A DNA stretch of 64,000 nucleotides from an uncultured Alphaproteobacteria bacterium (GTDB lineage Bacteria > Pseudomonadota > Alphaproteobacteria > Micropepsales > Micropepsaceae), in contig CADEFU010000002.1 in NCBI GenBank assembly GCA_902826695.1, positions 248,001 through 312,000 of the forward strand, read 5' to 3'. The position numbers were made by a program, and so were the translations under genes. The notes under the pieces were generated by a model. It did no database searches. It saw only the letters and a list, made by a program, of their open reading frames with translations, and was not told the origin of the DNA. Shown in pieces: positions 34,856 to 43,247 of the stretch. Each line of letters starts with the position of its first letter. Position 1 is the first letter of the stretch.

Positions 34856-35932
34856 CTAGTAGATGCCAGGGATGATGCGGTAGGGCACGCGTTTGACGTA
34901 GCTGTCCCAAAGCGCGCCGTATTTCTCGGCGCAGCGGCGGTCGTCGTCGATCTGGCGGGGGACGAGCAAGGCGACGTAGTAGAGCGGGTAGAGCCACGGT
35001 CCGATGTGGGTTGGGTAGCCGAGCGCGAGTGCGAGGCCGATGGCCATCAGGAACTCACCCAGATAGTTCACGTGGCGTGAAACGCCCCAGAACCCGTTGA
35101 CAAGGAGTTTGTGCTTGCCGTCGGTCAGGACTTCGGGGGCGATCCCGAGGAACTTTGCGGTCGGGTCGCGCTTGAATGTGTATTTTTGCATGTTCGCGCC
35201 GCGTGCGAGTGACCAGCCTGCGAAGAAAATCGCTGCCGCAGCGACGAGCATTGCCGTTGGCGTGTGCGGGTTGGGCAGCTCTGCGGTCGACCAGAGGCCG
35301 ATCGTGTAGAAGTACGGGTAGAAGAGCAGGCATCCCCAGCCGAGCTTGAAGCCCATGCGCTCGGCGAAGAAGTCGTAAGTATAAAGATGCACGCGCTCGA
35401 AGAAGAGGTACTCGCTCAAGAAGAATGTGAATAGCGCCGCGTAGAGCGCAACGCCGGGCGAAGGGTCGCCGGGGTGAGTCAGATAGTGATGCGCGGCGAA
35501 CGAGTAGATGTTGAGGCCCAGCATCGTCGCGCCGACCATATAGAGCCACATCTTTGCGTCGATGCGCCCGCCCAGCCATTGTGGGTTTGGGGCGCGGCCG
35601 AGGAAGAGGTCGGCTAGCAGGCCTTTGCCCGTGCTTGGTTCGGGCAGGACGACGGCTGCCGTGAACAGCAGACCGAATACACAGGCGCCTGCCAACCCTT
35701 CCCAACGCGTGGTCCAGAAGAAATCCCACGCGAGCCATCCCGATTGGCAGGCGAGCGCCCAAAGGGCGATCGTTAGTACAAAAACGATGAGGCCGTTGAG
35801 GCGATAGCGGAGGGGCTTTCCGGTCGTGGGGTCCGTTACGTAGCCGTCCACGGTGCGCGCGGGGACGATGAGGTGCAGCGCCGTTACGAGTGCGTACACG
35901 GCCAAGGGTGCCAAGAATCCTGCGATGGTCAC
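34856..35932 (-). CDS. Sterol reductase-like membrane protein (ERG4/ERG24/DHCR7 family)
   Basis: 358 residues with about nine or ten membrane helices. The C-terminal half carries the family's NADPH-binding signature: ANMQKYTFKRDP, then LLVNGFWGVSRHVNYLGE and the terminal run DDRRCAEKYGALWDSYVKRVPYR...PGIY, which match delta-14/delta-7 sterol reductases. Such enzymes reduce ring double bonds of sterols in the ER membrane of eukaryotes; bacterial members are few. The true substrate is unknown and could be another isoprenoid. It overlaps the SDR gene upstream by four bases. Confidence 0.85.
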   Translation of the reverse strand: MTIAGFLAPLAVYALVTALHLIVPARTVDGYVTDPTTGKPLRYRLNGLIVFVLTIALWALACQSGWLAWDFFWTTRWEGLAGACVFGLLFTAAVVLPEPSTGKGLLADLFLGRAPNPQWLGGRIDAKMWLYMVGATMLGLNIYSFAAHHYLTHPGDPSPGVALYAALFTFFLSEYLFFERVHLYTYDFFAERMGFKLGWGCLLFYPYFYTIGLWSTAELPNPHTPTAMLVAAAAIFFAGWSLARGANMQKYTFKRDPTAKFLGIAPEVLTDGKHKLLVNGFWGVSRHVNYLGEFLMAIGLALALGYPTHIGPWLYPLYYVALLVPRQIDDDRRCAEKYGALWDSYVKRVPYRIIPGIY

Positions 35933-36729
35933 GAGAGATCCTTCGTTGAGCGGGCGAAGATTTCGATGGCGGTGCGGCGCGGCAGCATTCGGCCAAGTAC
36001 GAAGCGCGCAATGCGGTTTGTGGTACCCGGCACGACCACGGGGCCGCGGCCTAGTGCGTCGAGCGTCTGTTCCGCGACGGTGGCGGCATCGAGCGTGCCG
36101 GGGGCATCTTTACCGGCGGCTTTTGCATAGCCTGGTGTGCGGATGGCGCCTGCGCTTGAGACAATAACGTCAACGCCGTGTGGCTCCAGCTCGCGCCAAA
36201 GGCCTTCGCCGAGCACGATGTTGAAGGCTTTGGACGCGGCGTAGGTCGCGATGCGTGGCGCGCCTTGATAGCCCGCCAACGACGACATCAAGACGATGCC
36301 GCCGCGGCCGCGTGCCGTCATCTTCGGCGCGAGCGTGCGGGCGACAATGAGCGGGCCGCGGATGTTGACGTCCACAACGCCGAGCAGATCGTCCATCGGG
36401 CGGCTTGTGAGTTCGCCGACGGGCGCGAACGCGGCGTTGTAGACGGCGAGGCCAATGTCGGTATTCGCGATGAGCGTGGCAAGTGCGTCGGCGAGGTCGG
36501 GGCGCGCGAGGTCGAAGGCTTGCGTGCGGACTTGAACGCTGGTGTTCGCGCGCACAGTTTCGGCCACGGCTTGAAGGTGGTCGGCTCTGCGCGCCAGCAG
36601 GAGTAGGTTTAAGCCACGCGTTGCGAGTGCTGCCGCGAAGGCTGCGCCAAGGCCCTCCGATGCGCCTGCTACGAGTGCCCAAGGGCCGTACTTTCGGGCG
36701 AAGGGCGTTGCCGTGGTGCTTTCGTTCAT
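35929..36729 (-). CDS. Short-chain dehydrogenase (DltE-like), first gene of sterol-reductase operon
   Basis: 266 residues from MNESTTATPFARKYGPWALV. The NAD motif is VAGASEGLGAA, the active site has MSSLAGYQG and YAASKAF, so Ser, Tyr and Lys are present. The C-terminal part (TTNRIARFVLGRMLPRRTAIEIF) is typical of SDRs related to 17-beta-hydroxysteroid dehydrogenase 12-like proteins. It starts the minus-strand operon and overlaps the sterol-reductase gene (ATGA), so the two products probably act on the same lipid substrate (inference). Confidence 0.85.
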   Translation of the reverse strand: MNESTTATPFARKYGPWALVAGASEGLGAAFAAALATRGLNLLLLARRADHLQAVAETVRANTSVQVRTQAFDLARPDLADALATLIANTDIGLAVYNAAFAPVGELTSRPMDDLLGVVDVNIRGPLIVARTLAPKMTARGRGGIVLMSSLAGYQGAPRIATYAASKAFNIVLGEGLWRELEPHGVDVIVSSAGAIRTPGYAKAAGKDAPGTLDAATVAEQTLDALGRGPVVVPGTTNRIARFVLGRMLPRRTAIEIFARSTKDLS

Positions 36730-36951
36730 TTCGGATGCGTCTCGCAGCGTCGCGCTACAATACAACAATTCTTCCCATGTACAGGCGGGACCGATCATGC
36801 GTGGCGGCGTCACTTGTAGCGTCCGCATCTGGCAACGCCTGCATGTCAAGGCAGGCGGGCGGTATCGCCTCGGTCCACGCCCGCGAGGGCGGGTCGGCTT
36901 CGCAGAACTGTCACATCGGCTTCCCACCTTAGGGCAAACAGGGAGGATTGC

Positions 36952-37200
36952 TTGACGAAGGTTGTTTGGTCGAAGCCGTGGTACCGGTCACGCGGAATAT
37001 GGGGCGCGTTCTTTGGGTTTGTGGGCACAATCTATGGGCTGTGGGCGACCGTGCTGCCGTGCGGGCCGGAGCAGATGTTGCACAACTATCTGTCGGCCGC
37101 TGTGACGTTCTATGGGGCGTATCTCGCGTTCGTGGGGCGCACGTCGGCGTCGCAGCCGGTGCACATTTTCTGGCGGCGGAAGGTCGAGGTACTGGACTAG
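36952..37200 (+). CDS. Small hypothetical membrane protein, TTG start
   Basis: 82 residues from a TTG at 36952 with GGGAGG five bases upstream. The sequence has one or two hydrophobic helices (about 17-35 and 45-62) after a basic start (KPWYRSRGIWG). Its stop shares the palindrome CTAG with the stop of the convergent MBL gene. I do not recognise the family; the 220 bases upstream hold no gene. Confidence 0.6.
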   Translation: MTKVVWSKPWYRSRGIWGAFFGFVGTIYGLWATVLPCGPEQMLHNYLSAAVTFYGAYLAFVGRTSASQPVHIFWRRKVEVLD

Positions 37201-38057
37201 AGTTTGTTGATCGGGATTTTTAGGTAGCTCGTGCCGTTCTGCTCCGGCGGGGGCAAGTTGCCGGCGCGGATGTTCACCTGGATCGAGGGGAGTATGAGCA
37301 CCGGCATGGAAAGCGTCTTGTCGCGTGCCGTGCGCATCGCGACGAAGTCGTGTTCGCCGATACCGTCGTGAATGTGCACGTTTTTTTCGCGTTGTTCGGC
37401 CACTGTCGACTGCCAGGCGTAGGTGTCGCGGCCGGGCGCTTTGTAGTCGTGGCACATAAAGAGGCGCGTCGCAGGCGGTAGGGCCAAGATGCGTTTGATC
37501 GAGCGATAGAGAGCGCTGGCGTCACCACCGGGGAAGTCGGTGCGCGCGGTGCCGTAGTCGGGCATGAATAGCGTGTCGCCGACGAAGACCGCGTCGCCGA
37601 TCTTGTAGCTCACACAGGCTGGGGTGTGGCCGGGGGTGAACATGACCTCGATGTCATTGCTGCCGAGCGGGAGTTTGTCGCCGTCGCGCACCAACCGATC
37701 AAAGTCGCGGCCGTCCACGGATTGGTCGGCTTGATTGAAGATCGTGCGGAACACGTTTTGGACTTTGGTGATGTGCTCGCCGATCACGATCTTGGCGCCG
37801 GTCTTGCCGCGCAGATATGCGCCGGCGGAGAGGTGGTCTGCGTGGGCGTGGGTTTCGAGGATCCAACCGATCGAGAGGCCGTTCTCCTTTGCGGCTGCAA
37901 GGACCGCATCGGCCGATCGGGTCGATGTGCGGCCGGATTTTTGGTCGTAGTCGAGGACTGGGTCGATGACAGCGGCACTGCGGGTCGCGGGGTCCGACAC
38001 CAGATAGGTGACGGTGAACGTTGCTTCGTCAAAGAAGGCTTGGATCCGGGTTGGCAT
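37197..38057 (-). CDS. blh: Persulfide dioxygenase-like MBL-fold hydrolase (Blh/ETHE1-like)
   Basis: 286 residues. Metallo-beta-lactamase motif [12 protein letters not shown], later Asp ([12 protein letters not shown]) and His (MCHDYK) metal ligands, and the opening [18 protein letters not shown] follow the Blh/ETHE1-type glyoxalase II relatives, which oxidise persulfides (GSSH) to sulfite. A GGAGAG site precedes the ATG. It is divergent from an ArsR-type gene with a double operator between them, and the neighbouring rhodanese and TauE/SafE genes support a sulfide-detoxification role. Confidence 0.9.
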   Translation of the reverse strand: MPTRIQAFFDEATFTVTYLVSDPATRSAAVIDPVLDYDQKSGRTSTRSADAVLAAAKENGLSIGWILETHAHADHLSAGAYLRGKTGAKIVIGEHITKVQNVFRTIFNQADQSVDGRDFDRLVRDGDKLPLGSNDIEVMFTPGHTPACVSYKIGDAVFVGDTLFMPDYGTARTDFPGGDASALYRSIKRILALPPATRLFMCHDYKAPGRDTYAWQSTVAEQREKNVHIHDGIGEHDFVAMRTARDKTLSMPVLILPSIQVNIRAGNLPPPEQNGTSYLKIPINKL

Positions 38058-38075
38058 GTATTTCTCTCCGTTGGC

Positions 38076-38116
38076 TTGACTTATATATTAGCGATCACTA
38101 AATTAGCAAGTGCTAA
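38076..38116 (+). promoter_or_regulatory. Promoter with two tandem operator palindromes (ArsR/BigR-type)
   Basis: TTGACT (38076-38081) and TAAATT (38099-38104) form a -35/-10 pair with 17-base spacing. Two 14-base palindromes, TTAGCGATCACTAA (38088-38101) and TTAGCAAGTGCTAA (38103-38116), sit 15 bases centre to centre, over the spacer, -10 box and start region. They are AT-rich as in BigR-type operators. The regulator coded downstream is the obvious ligand and would repress both divergent transcripts. Confidence 0.8.
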
Positions 38117-38130
38117 ATTATAGGTCTCCT

Positions 38131-38463
38131 GTGAACGCGCTAACCACCCATGAAATGAAGGCGATGCAGGCCAGCGCCGGGGCGGCGGCCGACCTGCTGC
38201 GGGCGCTATCGAACGAAGCGCGGCTTTTGGTGTTGTGCCGGCTTGGACAAGGAGAAATGCCGGTCGGGGCATTGATCGACGCCGTCGGATTGAGCCAATC
38301 GGCGTTGTCGCAACATCTGGCGAAGCTGCGCGCCGACGGACTTGTGGCGACCCGGCGCGAGGGGCAGACGATTTTCTACCGCATCGCCGATGCGCGCGTG
38401 GGCGCGTTGATCGGGGCGCTGCATGGGATTTTTTGCAAACCAGCGAAGGAACGAAAGACATGA
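38131..38463 (+). CDS. ArsR-family transcriptional regulator (BigR-like)
   Basis: 110 residues from a GTG at 38131. The winged helix includes LLRALSNEARLLVLCRL, LSQSALSQHLAKLRADGLVATRREGQTIFYRI. Cys42-type Cys (VLCRLGQ) and Cys near the C-terminus (GIFCKPAKE) fit thiol-switch BigR/SqrR-type repressors, which release DNA when persulfides form a disulfide or tetrasulfide. The upstream GTG at 38110 would lie inside the operator and is rejected. Stop overlaps the rhodanese start (ATGA). Confidence 0.88.
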   Translation: MNALTTHEMKAMQASAGAAADLLRALSNEARLLVLCRLGQGEMPVGALIDAVGLSQSALSQHLAKLRADGLVATRREGQTIFYRIADARVGALIGALHGIFCKPAKERKT

Positions 38464-39014
38464 CAACCAACGAATGCGGGTTCACGGCGCTGAAACCGCT
38501 CGAAGCGAAGCGCCTTTTGGACGAAGGGCGCGCAATCCTGGTGGATATCCGCGATCCAAACGAGTTCGCGCGCGAGCATATCATCGGGGCGCGGCTTGTG
38601 CCGCTTGCCTCACTCGACGCGCACGACTTCGACCGGGAGCGGGCGGCGGGGAAGGTTGCGATCTTCCAATGCCAAAGTGGGCGGCGCACGGCGATGAATG
38701 CGGCGCTGCTGATCGGGGCAGGGTTCAAAGAGACCTATGTGGTGGACGGCGGGCTGAACGGATGGCGTAGTGCGGGGCTGCCGGTGCACTTGGACCGCGG
38801 CCAACCGATCGATCTGCAGCGTCAGGTGCAGATTGCCGCCGGCAGCTTGGTGCTGAGCGGGGTCGCTCTCGCCGCGCTGGTTTCGCCGTGGTTCGTGGTG
38901 CTGAGCGGATTTGTGGGCGCTGGGCTTGTGTTTGCGGGTGCGAGCGGATCGTGCGCGATGGCGCAAGTATTGGCCCTGATGCCGTGGAACCGGCCGCGCG
39001 CGGTTGCGGCGTGA
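38460..39014 (+). CDS. Rhodanese with C-terminal membrane domain (YgaP-like)
   Basis: 184 residues. Rhodanese domain (about 5-110) with active-site Cys in FQCQSGRRT; then two hydrophobic helices (about 125-170) of a DUF2892-type membrane part, as in YgaP. It should transfer sulfane sulfur at the inner membrane. It overlaps both neighbours, the ArsR gene (ATGA) and the TauE/SafE gene (GTGA), so the three are one tight operon. Confidence 0.92.
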   Translation: MTTNECGFTALKPLEAKRLLDEGRAILVDIRDPNEFAREHIIGARLVPLASLDAHDFDRERAAGKVAIFQCQSGRRTAMNAALLIGAGFKETYVVDGGLNGWRSAGLPVHLDRGQPIDLQRQVQIAAGSLVLSGVALAALVSPWFVVLSGFVGAGLVFAGASGSCAMAQVLALMPWNRPRAVAA

Positions 39015-39802
39015 GCGACTTCATCCTGACGATTGCCGATCTACTTGCGGTTCTGTCGGGTACCGTGGTGGGCTTGACATTGGGTGTCGTGGGCGGTGGC
39101 GGATCGATCTTGGCCGTGCCGCTGTTGCTCTATGTCGTTGGCGTCTCCAATCCGCATGTTGCGATCGGGACGAGCGCGCTTGCGGTGTCGGTGAATGCGT
39201 TCGCAAACTTGATCGCTCACTCGCGCGCTGGGAACGTGAAGTGGCCTTGCGCAGTGGTGTTCGGCGCGTCAGGCGTTGCGGGGGCGTTTGCGGGATCTAC
39301 GCTCGGCAAGCTCGTGGACGGCGAGAAGCTATTGTTCCTTTTCGGGCTTGTGATGGTAGCGGTTGCGATCGCGATGCTGCGCCCGCGGCAAGCGGAGGGC
39401 GATCCCAACGTGCGGATCACGCCTCAGATTGCGGTTCGGCTGGTCGCGATCGGCTTGCTAACAGGATTGCTTGCCGGGTTCTTCGGGATCGGCGGCGGGT
39501 TCTTGGTGGTGCCGGGCATCATGCTGGGCAGCGGGATGGCGATGCTGAGTGCAGTCGGGTCGTCGTTGTTTTCGGTCGGTGCGTTTGGCCTTACGACTGC
39601 AACAACCTACGCGCTCGACGGGCTCGTCGATTGGCGGATCGCCGCGGAATTTATCGCGGGCGGCCTGTTGGGTGGCTTGGGTGGACTCGCCCTGGCGCAA
39701 CGTTTGGCCACACAGAAGGGGATGCTGACCAGGGTGTTCGGTGTGTTGGTGCTCGCTGTGGCCGGCTACATGCTTTGGCGCAGCGCGGGCGCGCTCACTT
39801 AG
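39011..39802 (+). CDS. TauE/SafE family sulfite/anion exporter
   Basis: 263 residues from a GTG overlapping the rhodanese stop. About eight hydrophobic helices, with the family repeats GVVGGGGSILAVPLLLYVVG and GFFGIGGGFLVVPGIML. Members are predicted to export sulfite or related anions. In this operon it would remove sulfite produced by the persulfide dioxygenase-like enzyme. It converges on dapD, 33 bases away. Confidence 0.92.
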   Translation: MSDFILTIADLLAVLSGTVVGLTLGVVGGGGSILAVPLLLYVVGVSNPHVAIGTSALAVSVNAFANLIAHSRAGNVKWPCAVVFGASGVAGAFAGSTLGKLVDGEKLLFLFGLVMVAVAIAMLRPRQAEGDPNVRITPQIAVRLVAIGLLTGLLAGFFGIGGGFLVVPGIMLGSGMAMLSAVGSSLFSVGAFGLTTATTYALDGLVDWRIAAEFIAGGLLGGLGGLALAQRLATQKGMLTRVFGVLVLAVAGYMLWRSAGALT

Positions 39803-39835
39803 ATCGACTTTGAAATCGATGTGCACTGCACCTTC

Positions 39836-40663
39836 CTAGTCGCGGAGGAGTTCGTTGATGCTCGTTTTCGAGCGCGTGCGTTCGTCCACGGTTTTGACGA
39901 TCACGGCGCAATAGAGCGACGGTTTGCCAGGTGCGCCCGGCAGCGTGCCTGCAACCACGACCGAGTATGGCGGCACGCGGCCTTGGTGGATTTGGCCGGT
40001 TGCGCGGTCCACGATTTTCGTCGACTGGCCGATGAAGACGCCCATGCCGATGACGGCACCTTCGCCGACGATGACGCCTTCGGCGACCTCGCTGCGCGCG
40101 CCGACAAAGCAGTTGTCTTCGATGATGACCGGGTTTGCTTGCAGCGGTTCCAGCACGCCGCCGAGGCCCGTTCCGCCGGAGATGTGGCAGTTCTTGCCCA
40201 CTTGCGCGCACGAGCCGACGGTTGCCCAGGTGTCGATCATCGTGCCTTCGCCGACGCTGGCGCCGACATTGATGAAGCACGGCATCAACACCGCGCCGCG
40301 GGCGACGTGGGCCGAGTGGCGCACGATTGCGCCCGGTACGGCGCGAAAGCCGGCGCGCGCGAAGTCGGCGTCGGTCCAGTTCGCGAACTTGGAAGGGACC
40401 TTGTCGTACCAGGGCGCGCCGCCGGGGCCGCCTGCGATCGGTTCCATCGGTTTCAGGCGGAAGGAAAGCAGCACCGCTTTCTTGATCCATTGATGCGTGT
40501 GCCACTCGCCGCCGGTCTTCTCGGCGACTTTGAATTCGCCGCAGTCGAGGGCAGCCAGCGTTTCCTCGATCGCTTTGCGCGCGGGACCGGTGGTCGCGGG
40601 CGAGATCGTGTCGCGCGCTTCCCAGGCTTGGTCGATCGTGGCTTGCAGGTTGGTCCAGCTCAT
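39836..40663 (-). CDS. dapD: 2,3,4,5-tetrahydropyridine-2,6-dicarboxylate N-succinyltransferase
   Basis: 275 residues. After an alpha-helical N-domain, hexapeptide repeats form a left-handed beta-helix ([30 protein letters not shown]-type region, [24 protein letters not shown]). It succinylates tetrahydrodipicolinate in the lysine/DAP pathway. Its start overlaps the stop of the 5'-nucleotidase gene by four bases. Confidence 0.97.
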   Translation of the reverse strand: MSWTNLQATIDQAWEARDTISPATTGPARKAIEETLAALDCGEFKVAEKTGGEWHTHQWIKKAVLLSFRLKPMEPIAGGPGGAPWYDKVPSKFANWTDADFARAGFRAVPGAIVRHSAHVARGAVLMPCFINVGASVGEGTMIDTWATVGSCAQVGKNCHISGGTGLGGVLEPLQANPVIIEDNCFVGARSEVAEGVIVGEGAVIGMGVFIGQSTKIVDRATGQIHQGRVPPYSVVVAGTLPGAPGKPSLYCAVIVKTVDERTRSKTSINELLRD

Positions 40664-41367
40664 CGGGCGTCCTTGAGGCGAATGGTGGTGAGGAATTTTG
40701 CGAGATCGTCGGTTCTAAAGTGCACGTGCTTTGCGTCGGGTGGGACCTCGCCCCAACCGCGCACGGCCGGGTCGGCATGGCCTTCGTCGGATCGAACGAG
40801 CACGGTCGTCATACCCAACTCGTGCGCGGGGGCCAAGTTGCGGTCGAGGTCTTCGAACATGGCGGCGCGTTTCGGGTCGACTGCGTGCTTGTCGATGAAA
40901 CGGGTGAACGTCTCGCGCCTTGGCTTCGGGATGAAGTCGGCGTGGACAATGTCGAAGATGTCTTCGACATGGTCATGGATGCCGATGCGGTCGAGGACGC
41001 GCTTGGCGTGGGCGACGGTGCCGTTCGTGAAGACAAGGCGGCGGCCAGGAAGGTGCGTTAGCGCGTCGGCGAGCGCTTCGTTTGCTGGGATGACGGAAAC
41101 GTCGATGTCGTGCACGAAGCTCAGAAACTTTTCCGGCTTGATGGCGTGCAGTTTCATGAGACCGGCAAGCGTCGTGCCATGCTCGCGATAGTACTGTTTC
41201 TGCAGGCGGTAAGCTTCGTCGCCGTCGACTTGCAGCAGGTCGGTGATGAACGCCCGCATCTTGACGTCGATCTGTTCGAACAGATTGCAGGACGGCGGAT
41301 AGAGCGTGTTGTCGAGGTCGAAGACCCAGGCGTCGATATGGGTGAAGTCGGGCTTAGGTTGGGTCAT
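40660..41367 (-). CDS. HAD-family pyrimidine 5'-nucleotidase
   Basis: 235 residues. HAD motif [12 protein letters not shown] near the start with both Asp, motif [13 protein letters not shown], and KPRRETF with later [14 protein letters not shown] as motifs III/IV. The alphaproteobacterial version of this SDT1-like family is commonly coded next to dapD, as here. It dephosphorylates nucleoside monophosphates. Confidence 0.9.
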   Translation of the reverse strand: MTQPKPDFTHIDAWVFDLDNTLYPPSCNLFEQIDVKMRAFITDLLQVDGDEAYRLQKQYYREHGTTLAGLMKLHAIKPEKFLSFVHDIDVSVIPANEALADALTHLPGRRLVFTNGTVAHAKRVLDRIGIHDHVEDIFDIVHADFIPKPRRETFTRFIDKHAVDPKRAAMFEDLDRNLAPAHELGMTTVLVRSDEGHADPAVRGWGEVPPDAKHVHFRTDDLAKFLTTIRLKDAR

Positions 41368-41485
41368 GGAGGTGGCGGAATAGCGCGGGGACGGCCGTAC
41401 CGCAACCGAATGTTAACCAGGTTGGGAAAAGCGGCCTTAAGCCCAAGCGCCGTAGGCTTACGGCTTCGAATTCGAAGGTGGTGTC

Positions 41486-41974
41486 ATGCTGAAGCGGCTG
41501 ATCGGCAAGATCGCGGACGGGGAGCTTTTCCCGGGCAAGATGACGTATCACGAGGCGCGCGCGTCGCTTGAGGCGCATGCGCACAGTGCGCGCGTTTTTC
41601 TGGCAAAGCGGCCGGATGTCGAGCCTGAGATCCTTTACTACCTCGCAACCGACGATGCCGTGGAAGTGCGCCGGTTGGTGGCGGCTAATCCGGGGACGCC
41701 GCAGCAGGCGAACCGCCTGTTGGCGCACGACCGGGATGAGGATGTGCGGTGCGAGTTAGCACGCAAGCTTGGGCGTCAGTTTAGCGACGCGGGGATGGCG
41801 TGGACGCCTCGGGCGCGGGCGCTGGCGTTCGAGGTTGCCGACATGCTTGCCCACGACAAGGTTGTGCGCGTGCGGGAAGCGTTGGCTGATGAGATGAAGT
41901 CTGCGATGCCGATGCACGTCTTCGAAGAGCATCCGCGCGAAGCGAAACACTCGCCGCTGTTGCACGCGTCGTAG
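41486..41974 (+). CDS. Short DUF2336-like protein
   Basis: 162 residues. HEAT-like helical repeats (YYLATDDAVEVRRLVAANPGTP, LLAHDRDEDVRCELARKLG, MLAHDKVVRVREALADEMKS) resemble the N-terminal part of DUF2336 proteins, which are about twice as long in alphaproteobacteria. Beyond ADEMKS the similarity stops and the protein ends after about 25 residues in HVFEEHPREAKHSPLLHAS. No continuation was seen in other frames before the next gene at 41979. Either a short family member or the front half of a truncated one. Function unknown. Confidence 0.75.
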   Translation: MLKRLIGKIADGELFPGKMTYHEARASLEAHAHSARVFLAKRPDVEPEILYYLATDDAVEVRRLVAANPGTPQQANRLLAHDRDEDVRCELARKLGRQFSDAGMAWTPRARALAFEVADMLAHDKVVRVREALADEMKSAMPMHVFEEHPREAKHSPLLHAS

Positions 41975-41978
41975 TTGG

Positions 41979-43223
41979 TTACGGTGCCGGCGGAGCGGTC
42001 GGCGCTTCTTCGCGGCGTGCGGCGAACTCAAACGTCAGGCCGCCGCGGCCGCCAGTATCGATCTCCAAGAAGCCTGTGCTCTTGAAGCTTCGGCCGGCGC
42101 AGTCGGTGGCGTCTTCAATTTCGAAGCTCGCGTCGCGGGTGCAAAACTGCTTCGGGCCGCCCCAGGTTTCCGCGGGACCCTCTGTACGCTCGGCGGCGGC
42201 GAAGGCGTAGACGAAGCGTTCGGAGAGGCGATCCTTGATGACCTTCTCGCACTGGCCGGGTTGCAGGCGCCACCAGCCCATTGAGCGTTTTTTGCCCTGC
42301 GCTTCGAGGCCGAGCGCGGACCAGATGATGTCCTGCGTTCGATTGCAGAATGTGAGGCCGGCGGCGGCCTGGTTCTTGGAAGCTTCGGCAAGGAGCTTGT
42401 TGTAGAGACCCGCGCCATCGCCCGAGCCGACGCCAAGGGCGGTGCGGACTTGGGCGAGCGCTTCGTTGAACTTCGGGCCGGCGACACCATCGACCGTGCC
42501 TTCGAACCGGCCGAGATCGGCCAACAGGCGCTGCAAGCCGGCGACGCGCGCTTGCTCGAGTGACTTGAAGCCAGGCGCCTCGGCGAGCGTCGTCGTCCAG
42601 GCCGTTTTGCCCTCGGTGTCAACACGGGCAAAGCCCTGGACCTCGTAGCCGGGGCCGCATTGGTCGGAGCCGTCGCTCGTCGCTTGGAATGTGCCTTTGC
42701 CGGTGCAGAGCATCTGCGAACCGCCCCAGGTGCGGATCGGGCCCGCATGCGCGAAGGAGGAGCGGGCGAAAGTGTAGAACGTGGGCTGCTTCAGCTCACC
42801 TTTGATGACGACGCGGCATTCGCCCGCCGGCACGCTCCACCAGCCGCGGGTGGCGAGCAGGCCGCCGTTACGGATGCCGACGGCGACGGAGACGGCATAG
42901 GAGGTGCGGTTGCAGAATGTGTAGTCGCTGGTTGCGTTCTTGGCGGGGCGTTCGGGTTGGATTGCGCCGCCTGCGGTCTTGCCCGCGGGTGTCGTGGCGG
43001 CGCTACCCGGTGCCGAGACGATGCGCGGCTTCGTAGGCTTCGGGTTGTTCGCTGTGGGCTGGCGCAGTTCGCTGCCAGGTGTCATCGGCAACACGGCTGG
43101 ACGCGTCGGCGCGGACGTCGGTGGGGCGTCTGACGGTTGGTCTTGCTGCGCTTGGGCGATGCCGCTTGCGAGCAAAAAAGCCGTGCCGATTAAGAGCGCG
43201 AGGCGGCGCAGCGAAGGGATCAC
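41979..43223 (-). CDS. Secreted protein with two DUF1036 domains around a PG-binding-like domain
   Basis: 414 residues with a signal peptide (LALLIGTAFLLASGIAQA). After a Pro/Thr-rich stretch there are two DUF1036 domains, starting at YTFCNRTSYAVSVAVG and at LTFCNRTQDIIWSALG; each has a GWW...GEC or GQC segment and WGG followed by a Cys, suggesting disulfides. The middle part (LQRLLADLGRFEGTVDGVAGPKFNEAL) resembles a peptidoglycan-binding helix bundle. Probably periplasmic; function unknown. It sits 24 bases after argB. Confidence 0.88.
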   Translation of the reverse strand: MIPSLRRLALLIGTAFLLASGIAQAQQDQPSDAPPTSAPTRPAVLPMTPGSELRQPTANNPKPTKPRIVSAPGSAATTPAGKTAGGAIQPERPAKNATSDYTFCNRTSYAVSVAVGIRNGGLLATRGWWSVPAGECRVVIKGELKQPTFYTFARSSFAHAGPIRTWGGSQMLCTGKGTFQATSDGSDQCGPGYEVQGFARVDTEGKTAWTTTLAEAPGFKSLEQARVAGLQRLLADLGRFEGTVDGVAGPKFNEALAQVRTALGVGSGDGAGLYNKLLAEASKNQAAAGLTFCNRTQDIIWSALGLEAQGKKRSMGWWRLQPGQCEKVIKDRLSERFVYAFAAAERTEGPAETWGGPKQFCTRDASFEIEDATDCAGRSFKSTGFLEIDTGGRGGLTFEFAARREEAPTAPPAP

Positions 43224-43247
43224 TTCAAGTCCTTGAAAACGCAGGTC

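Noticed and set aside
38110-38130. GTG at 38110 as the ArsR start
   Set aside because: It falls inside the second operator palindrome and close to the -10 box.
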